Below are positions 33,074 to 37,585 of a DNA stretch of 37,585 nt, piece after piece (the first letter of the stretch is position 1; each line of letters starts with the position of its first letter). A program made the position numbers and the translations under genes. The stretch is from an uncultured Bacteroidia bacterium. GTDB taxonomy: Bacteria; Bacteroidota; Bacteroidia; NS11-12g; UBA9320. The notes under the pieces are model-generated. The model worked only from the letters and a program-made list of their open reading frames with translations, made no database searches and was not told where the DNA came from. The stretch is from contig CAJQIC010000068.1 in NCBI GenBank assembly GCA_905478335.1, forward strand, positions 1 through 37,585, in the 5' to 3' direction.

Positions 33074-35107
33074 TTATTGTTTGACCGTGGTCGACCAAAA
33101 TCTCAACAAAAGTATCTCAATTGCCAAGAAAATCAATGCAAGAATGATACATGCTTTCCAAAATTGTTTTCCAAATCGATATTGTGAAACCGTTTCGGTT
33201 ACATAAGTGGTTGGGTTATCCATCACATCCACGGTCGAATTTGGGAAAATTGCGGCGATATCACTAGTGGACAGAAAGGTGTTTTTAGACTCAGATCTAT
33301 CGTAATTGAACGCAATAACTTGCAACAAAGTGTCAGCCGTTTGCAGTGCAATGTTGCCTGCACGTAATTGGTCGAAACCCGCATCAATAAAGGGAGAAGC
33401 GCCAACTGTATTGACGACTGGCATCCATTCTGCATCCCCGTCAATTAAATTTAATTCTCCTTGTAGGCGGCGAGATTCAGGTACGGCTTTAAAAATATTC
33501 CTATTGCTTATGGTGTTTGACAATGGATAGTCTACCGAACGGTTCATGGCCATCTTAATTACCGTTGGAACAAATAGTCCATGTTTTGGGAAATTACTCC
33601 ATGTATCGTTCAATGGGCAAGCCAAAACATATGCGTGCCCGGTGCCTATTTTACTTTCAGATAAAAATACATCACGATTTTCTAAGGTCATTAAAGCATA
33701 ATGAGCGACGCTTTCAACATTAAGTCGGTAATATTTTTTTATAGAAGGGTAGTTTGGATTGTCCGGTATCTTTTTAAACACTTGGTCAAAAAGTGGGTTT
33801 TGTAAGTCTAACATCCCAACTTTCGTGTTGAGTTCAGTTGTTTGCTCAATTTTAGGCAGGCCTAAAATCTTACTCAAATCACCCAGTTGATTTTGAGAAG
33901 GAATAGACGATGGAACAACCAAGATGCTACCACCTGAACTCACATAGTCAGATATTGCAGCAACCATACCAGAGCTAAGGCTGGTCACTTCATTTAGAAT
34001 CACCAAGTCTGTTGTTTCCAATTCAGACAAGTCAATGTTACCTGCAATTTGATTTGACAATGCGTAATAGGTGTCTGGCCCGAACAGTCTGTTTATGTAA
34101 ACGTTTGGCTGACTTCCGTTCACAGCCATTATATTCAGGCTTGCTTTAACATTAAAGCTCAGGTAATAGGTGTCGTCAAATATGATTGGATTGTCTTCGA
34201 TGCTTGCTTTAATTCGTTGCCAACCTGAGGTTTTTACGGTAAAGCCAACCAATACCGATGTCTTGCTATTCCCTTCAACATCAAATCCAGTTACAGACTT
34301 TTTTTCTCCGTTTATCACCAAGGCCAAACTTCCACCATTAAGGGCATCGTCTCCATGATTGGAAATTTGAATGACAAGATTAATTGGGGCGTTAAGTTGA
34401 ACCACCGGAGACTCGATCCAAGCCGAATCAATACTGATGTTGTTATTTTTTATTGGCTGTGTAGGTGATAAGGTTACCAATAAATTGCTGTCTGTTGTTT
34501 CGCTTGAGGCCGGAGCGCTACTACCCTGAAAATCTGAAAAGAGATACAGGTGTTTTTTGTTTGAACCGCTACTTGTTAAACTTTGATTTAAACCATCTAC
34601 GACGTCTACTAAAGGCTTGGTCGTTTTGTCTATGTCTATATTGTCGACAAACGAAATCGCATCTTTTTGATTGACCGGCAATTGTCCCATTGTTGTATTG
34701 CTATTCACAATAAATCGGTCTGTAGGTAAATATGATTTTATTAATTCTCGTGCTTTAGACTTTGCTTCCTCAATTAGTGGGCCTTGCTTTCCGTCGTTGT
34801 CCATGCTAAAGGAGTTGTCTATATAGATTCCGACGATTTCATCATTTTGACTGACTGTTTGATTGTCGACAGGAATATATGGCTGCGCAAAGGCAAAGAC
34901 CAGGAATGCGAGGGCCAACAATCGTGCCAGCAAAACAAGAAAGTTTCGAAGCTTCTTAATCGATTGCGTCTGTTTTTGAACGTTTTTTAGGAAGCGGACA
35001 TTTGGGAACAAGACTTTTTTGTATCTCCTAAAATGGAACAGATGAACGATGATGGGCACCGCAAGAAGCAATAATGCCCACAAAAAATTAGGATAAACAA
35101 AACTCAT
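33074..35107 (-). CDS. BatA-domain / von Willebrand factor A membrane protein
   Basis: A 677-residue protein. The N-terminal double-membrane BatA region (helices about 6-23 and 57-77, YPNFLWALLLLAVPIIVHLFHFRRYKK with RRYK as cytoplasmic loop) precedes a VWA domain with MIDAS motif DNSFS (about residues 97-101), Ig-like domains, and a GATase-like or Fn3-like C-terminal part (ILVVPSSIPSQNQ near 395), ending in a last membrane helix (about 652-670). These proteins occur in aerotolerance-related or envelope operons in Bacteroidota. It heads the operon with the dihydroorotase homologue and GT2. A perfect -7 box lies upstream. Confidence 0.85.
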   Translation of the reverse strand: MSFVYPNFLWALLLLAVPIIVHLFHFRRYKKVLFPNVRFLKNVQKQTQSIKKLRNFLVLLARLLALAFLVFAFAQPYIPVDNQTVSQNDEIVGIYIDNSFSMDNDGKQGPLIEEAKSKARELIKSYLPTDRFIVNSNTTMGQLPVNQKDAISFVDNIDIDKTTKPLVDVVDGLNQSLTSSGSNKKHLYLFSDFQGSSAPASSETTDSNLLVTLSPTQPIKNNNISIDSAWIESPVVQLNAPINLVIQISNHGDDALNGGSLALVINGEKKSVTGFDVEGNSKTSVLVGFTVKTSGWQRIKASIEDNPIIFDDTYYLSFNVKASLNIMAVNGSQPNVYINRLFGPDTYYALSNQIAGNIDLSELETTDLVILNEVTSLSSGMVAAISDYVSSGGSILVVPSSIPSQNQLGDLSKILGLPKIEQTTELNTKVGMLDLQNPLFDQVFKKIPDNPNYPSIKKYYRLNVESVAHYALMTLENRDVFLSESKIGTGHAYVLACPLNDTWSNFPKHGLFVPTVIKMAMNRSVDYPLSNTISNRNIFKAVPESRRLQGELNLIDGDAEWMPVVNTVGASPFIDAGFDQLRAGNIALQTADTLLQVIAFNYDRSESKNTFLSTSDIAAIFPNSTVDVMDNPTTYVTETVSQYRFGKQFWKACIILALIFLAIEILLLRFWSTTVKQ

Positions 35108-35143
35108 ATTAAGGTATACGCTGTGACTGGGTTTTTATTTTCG

Positions 35144-35151
35144 CAAATGTA
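35144..35151 (-). promoter_or_regulatory. -7 box of the BatA/dihydroorotase-like/GT2 operon
   Basis: The minus strand reads TACATTTG, a perfect TAnnTTTG match. It ends 36 nt before the ATG at 35107, leaving a leader of about 33 nt. No clear -33 element. Confidence 0.5.
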
Positions 35152-35348
35152 TACTCTTATGGATATTTATGAATTGAGAATTGGAAATAGAAATTAGATA
35201 TATATGGTGGCCACTTCAATTAGTAGCGTTGTCAAAAGAATCAGCGTTCATTTGTAATAATTTACTCACACTGTATGTCGTGTAAAACATAGGTGAACTA
35301 ATCATGATGTAACCGCGTTATAGGAATATTCAAATACGAAAAACACCA

Positions 35349-36350
35349 TTGAATAAAATAACATTTTTCATAGTAGGTCTTGCCTTAATCACAGTTAGTG
35401 CCTGCACGGATAACGATTTTGATAACAATGGCGTTGAGATTCCGAACTTTAATTTTTCAAAAACAATTGTTTTTGAAGACAGTCTTTCCACGTACAACAT
35501 ATTTACTGGCAAGATGTCTGAGTTAAATCCTTCTGAAGGTTTTGAAGAATTGGCATTAAGTTCAGTGTTGTTTACAGATTTTGCGGAAAAACAGAGGCTC
35601 GTTAAAATTCCACCAGGTAAGAAGATGATAAAGTCACCTGACGGGTCCATCCAGTTTCCTGACGGGACGGTCTTAACCAAAACTTTCTTCTACGCCGACG
35701 ATGAACGAGACCCGAGTTTAGGAAGAAGAATAATTGAAACCAGGTTACTTATAAAAGAAAGTTCAACGTGGAACGTTGCGACATATGTTTGGAATCAAGA
35801 ACAAACGGCAGCGACTTTAGAATTAAATGGAATTACCACACAAGTGTCTTGGATAAACGAGGCAGGTGCCAACAAAACTATAAGCTATAAAGTGCCCACA
35901 GAAAACCAATGTATGACGTGTCACCAATCAAATGGAACGATGTCTCATTTGGGCCCAACCCTCACTAACTTAAACCGAGAAGTAGAAAAAGATAGTCAAC
36001 AGGTAAATCAAATCAGCCATTTACAACGCATAGGTTTTATGGAGGATTTTGACTTGGCAGAGGTGCCGAGCATGGTAAATTATAAAGACGGACAAGCTTC
36101 GTTATCAGACAGAGGACGAGCGTATTTGGCCATGAACTGTGCACATTGTCACAACCCTAAGGCTTGGGATACGCCAGCCGGTAAGGATTTAGATTTTCGT
36201 TACAATACTGCATTTGGGCAGACAGGTATTTCTGATGCCAAAGACAGAATAATCAGAAATGTAATGGACGGGGATATGCCCTTTATTGGCACAACGGTAA
36301 TGGACCACACGGGTGTTGCCTTGATTGTTGAATACATTGAAAGTTTGTAA
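35349..36350 (+). CDS. Diheme c-type cytochrome lipoprotein (SO2930-like)
   Basis: A 333-residue lipoprotein with signal residues 1-18 and lipobox Cys19 (LITVSAC). Two heme c motifs, CMTCH (188-192) and CAHCH (264-268), bind two hemes covalently. The upstream region (KIPPGKKMIKSPDGSIQFPDGTVLTKTFFY) and HLGPTLTNLNR between the hemes match the SO2930-type diheme family, normally periplasmic or surface-attached. The start is TTG: the frame closes upstream at 35310 and no ATG or GTG occurs before the signal peptide. Electron-transfer partners are not in the window; the family's usual beta-helix partner is absent from both flanks. Confidence 0.82.
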   Translation: MNKITFFIVGLALITVSACTDNDFDNNGVEIPNFNFSKTIVFEDSLSTYNIFTGKMSELNPSEGFEELALSSVLFTDFAEKQRLVKIPPGKKMIKSPDGSIQFPDGTVLTKTFFYADDERDPSLGRRIIETRLLIKESSTWNVATYVWNQEQTAATLELNGITTQVSWINEAGANKTISYKVPTENQCMTCHQSNGTMSHLGPTLTNLNREVEKDSQQVNQISHLQRIGFMEDFDLAEVPSMVNYKDGQASLSDRGRAYLAMNCAHCHNPKAWDTPAGKDLDFRYNTAFGQTGISDAKDRIIRNVMDGDMPFIGTTVMDHTGVALIVEYIESL

Positions 36351-36372
36351 TATCTAAATTAAGTCCAATGTC

Positions 36373-36380
36373 TTAATTTG
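36373..36380 (+). promoter_or_regulatory. -7-like box 5 nt before the NdpA-like start
   Basis: TTAATTTG misses TAnnTTTG at the second base only and ends 5 nt before the ATG at 36386. No -33 TTG at usual spacing. Confidence 0.35.
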
Positions 36381-36385
36381 CGACC

Positions 36386-37426
36386 ATGATATACGCAGAA
36401 GACGTAACGATAGAATCAGTCTTTTTACATCACGTCGGTAATAAGAGTTTAGAAGAAGGGTGCAAGTTTTCTGAAGAACCATTGATGATGGACGATAAGG
36501 TTGAAGAAGCTTTAAAGACCTATTTCTTTGAGTCATTTAGCGATAAAGAACTATATCATCTAGATCACGACGTTGATATTAAACTTAACGAAGTATACAG
36601 TTACGTCAGTCAAATTTTTAACAATGAAAGCACCTTAAAAGAGCAGGCGAATAACATTGCTCGACATTTATACCGCTGCAGTGATCATCCCAATATTAAA
36701 CCAGGCGAATTGTGCATTGCTTTAATAAAAGATTGTCAAATTGAAGGTCAGGTGCTTGACGCGGTAGGGATATTTAAAGCAGAAAACAAAGACACTTTTT
36801 TAAAGGTTATTGCGCGCAAAAATCAGTACGAAGTAGAAAGTGACGAAGGCATAAACGTAGGCAAGCTCGACAAAGGCTGTTTAATTTTTAATACCGACGT
36901 TGAAGAAGGATTTTTGGTGACCGTGGTTGATCAAACCAACAAAGGTGTTGAAGCACGTTTTTGGTCGGATGAGTTTTTGCATCTCAAACATCGACGCGAT
37001 ATGTATTTCAACACCAATAACGTGTTGGAGGCCTGCAAATCATTTGTATCGGAGGCCTTGCCAGAGGAATACACAATGGAAAAGGCTGACCAAATCGATT
37101 TATTAAACAAATCGATTGGCTACTTTAAGGATAACGAACGCTTTGTTCAGGAGGAGTTTGAAGGAGCGGTCTTTAAAGATCCCGATGTAATCCAATCGTT
37201 TCAAGACTTTAATACGCAGTTTGCCGATGAACGCGATATGGACATGCCTCAGTCTTTTGAAATATCAAAAGAAGCGGTGAAAAAGAAATCACGCGTGTTT
37301 AAAAGCGTCATTAAGCTGGATAAGAATTTCCATATTTATGTGCATGGCAATCGTGATTATATTGAGCGTGGTACCGATCCGGATGGGAGGAAGTTTTATA
37401 AGCTCTATTATGATACGGAGCAGTAG
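36386..37426 (+). CDS. Nucleoid-associated protein (NdpA/YejK family)
   Basis: A 346-residue cytoplasmic protein of the 37-kDa nucleoid-associated family. Family-like segments include the N-terminal AEDVTIESVFLHHVGNKS, the charged helix IFNNESTLKEQANNIARHLY, VLDAVGIFKAENKDTFLKV, and the C-terminal VFKSVIKLDKNFHIYVHGNR ending in GRKFYKLYYDTEQ. Length matches. E. coli YejK is associated with the nucleoid and interacts with topoisomerase IV; the role in Bacteroidota is not established. Transcribed from what looks like a leaderless promoter, 35 nt after the cytochrome stop. Confidence 0.9.
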   Translation: MIYAEDVTIESVFLHHVGNKSLEEGCKFSEEPLMMDDKVEEALKTYFFESFSDKELYHLDHDVDIKLNEVYSYVSQIFNNESTLKEQANNIARHLYRCSDHPNIKPGELCIALIKDCQIEGQVLDAVGIFKAENKDTFLKVIARKNQYEVESDEGINVGKLDKGCLIFNTDVEEGFLVTVVDQTNKGVEARFWSDEFLHLKHRRDMYFNTNNVLEACKSFVSEALPEEYTMEKADQIDLLNKSIGYFKDNERFVQEEFEGAVFKDPDVIQSFQDFNTQFADERDMDMPQSFEISKEAVKKKSRVFKSVIKLDKNFHIYVHGNRDYIERGTDPDGRKFYKLYYDTEQ

Positions 37427-37585
37427 TTTGAGAGGTATTTTTATCTAATAGCAATTTTACATTCTTCGATTAGGGCTTAGCAGCCTTCAGTTCTTCCATT
37501 AGGCTTTTCAGCCATTGACTCGTCGTCCATTAGGCTTATCAAGTCCGCCAGTAGTCGGACAAGCTCTATAACCGATTTTCATTTT
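37427..37585. repeat. Intergenic repeat-like tail of the window
   Basis: No gene is visible. A 12-bp direct repeat, TCCATTAGGCTT, lies at 37495-37506 and 37526-37537, with related CATTAG/GGCTTAGCAG words around it. A short inverted repeat GTCCG-N8-CGGAC lies at 37543-37560. The words echo the CATTAGCC filler at 28648-28686. Confidence 0.55.

Overview
The window looks like a compact chromosomal stretch from a gliding-type member of the Bacteroidota, most likely Flavobacteriales. The evidence is a T9SS type-B (CHU_C) sorted surface protein, DUF4249 and DUF6438 lipoproteins, a BatA/VWA protein, the ftsK-lolA pair, and repeated TAnnTTTG (-7) promoter boxes instead of Shine-Dalgarno-rich starts. 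The assignment is by family knowledge and no marker gene fixes the genus. The stretch is AT-rich, gene-dense and mostly housekeeping or envelope genes. I see no phage, transposase, CRISPR, rRNA or obvious horizontally acquired island.

Layout. 1-500: the tail of an unknown basic protein, a 34-codon minus-strand ORF with its own promoter, and tRNA-Lys(UUU) with promoter and terminator. 500-4600: a GNAT-like acyltransferase and a nucleoside phosphorylase (minus), diverging from a tandem universal stress protein and an orphan efflux adaptor (plus). 4600-10950 (minus): secreted zinc phospholipase C/P1-nuclease-like enzyme, rhomboid protease, DUF6438 lipoprotein, LolA, FtsK, RNase Z. 11040-14000: a short-chain dehydrogenase, a second Usp and a saccharopine-dehydrogenase-like enzyme. 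14090-17530 (plus): two lipid/sugar-type reductases, a PolB-like 3'-5' exonuclease and an rRNA-methyltransferase-like protein. 17590-23400: PKD/CHU_C surface protein, beta-barrel protein, MATE exporter, a sirtuin without zinc cysteines, and a small MscS channel. 23500-28590: DnaK, DUF4249 lipoprotein, a secreted jelly-roll/coiled-coil protein and PanB. 28590-29006: a gene-free block of short repeats and hairpins. 29007-35107 (minus): TPM, TPM and LemA; then BatA/VWA, a dihydroorotase homologue without its metal ligands, and a GT2 glycosyltransferase. 35349-37426 (plus): a diheme cytochrome lipoprotein and a NdpA-type nucleoid-associated protein. The last 160 bases again hold short intergenic repeats.

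The most striking pattern is at gene starts rather than in any one gene. At nine transcription-unit starts a TAnnTTTG-like box ends only 4-6 nt before the start codon, which predicts leaderless or nearly leaderless mRNAs. Five of these genes start with GTG or TTG. The clearest case is the MATE/sirtuin divergent pair, where two perfect -7 boxes overlap by 2 bp and both genes start with GTG exactly 4 nt beyond their box. Other genes with perfect boxes (ftsK, usp, mscS, the BatA gene) have ordinary leaders of roughly 10-35 nt. Both promoter architectures therefore coexist in this genome.
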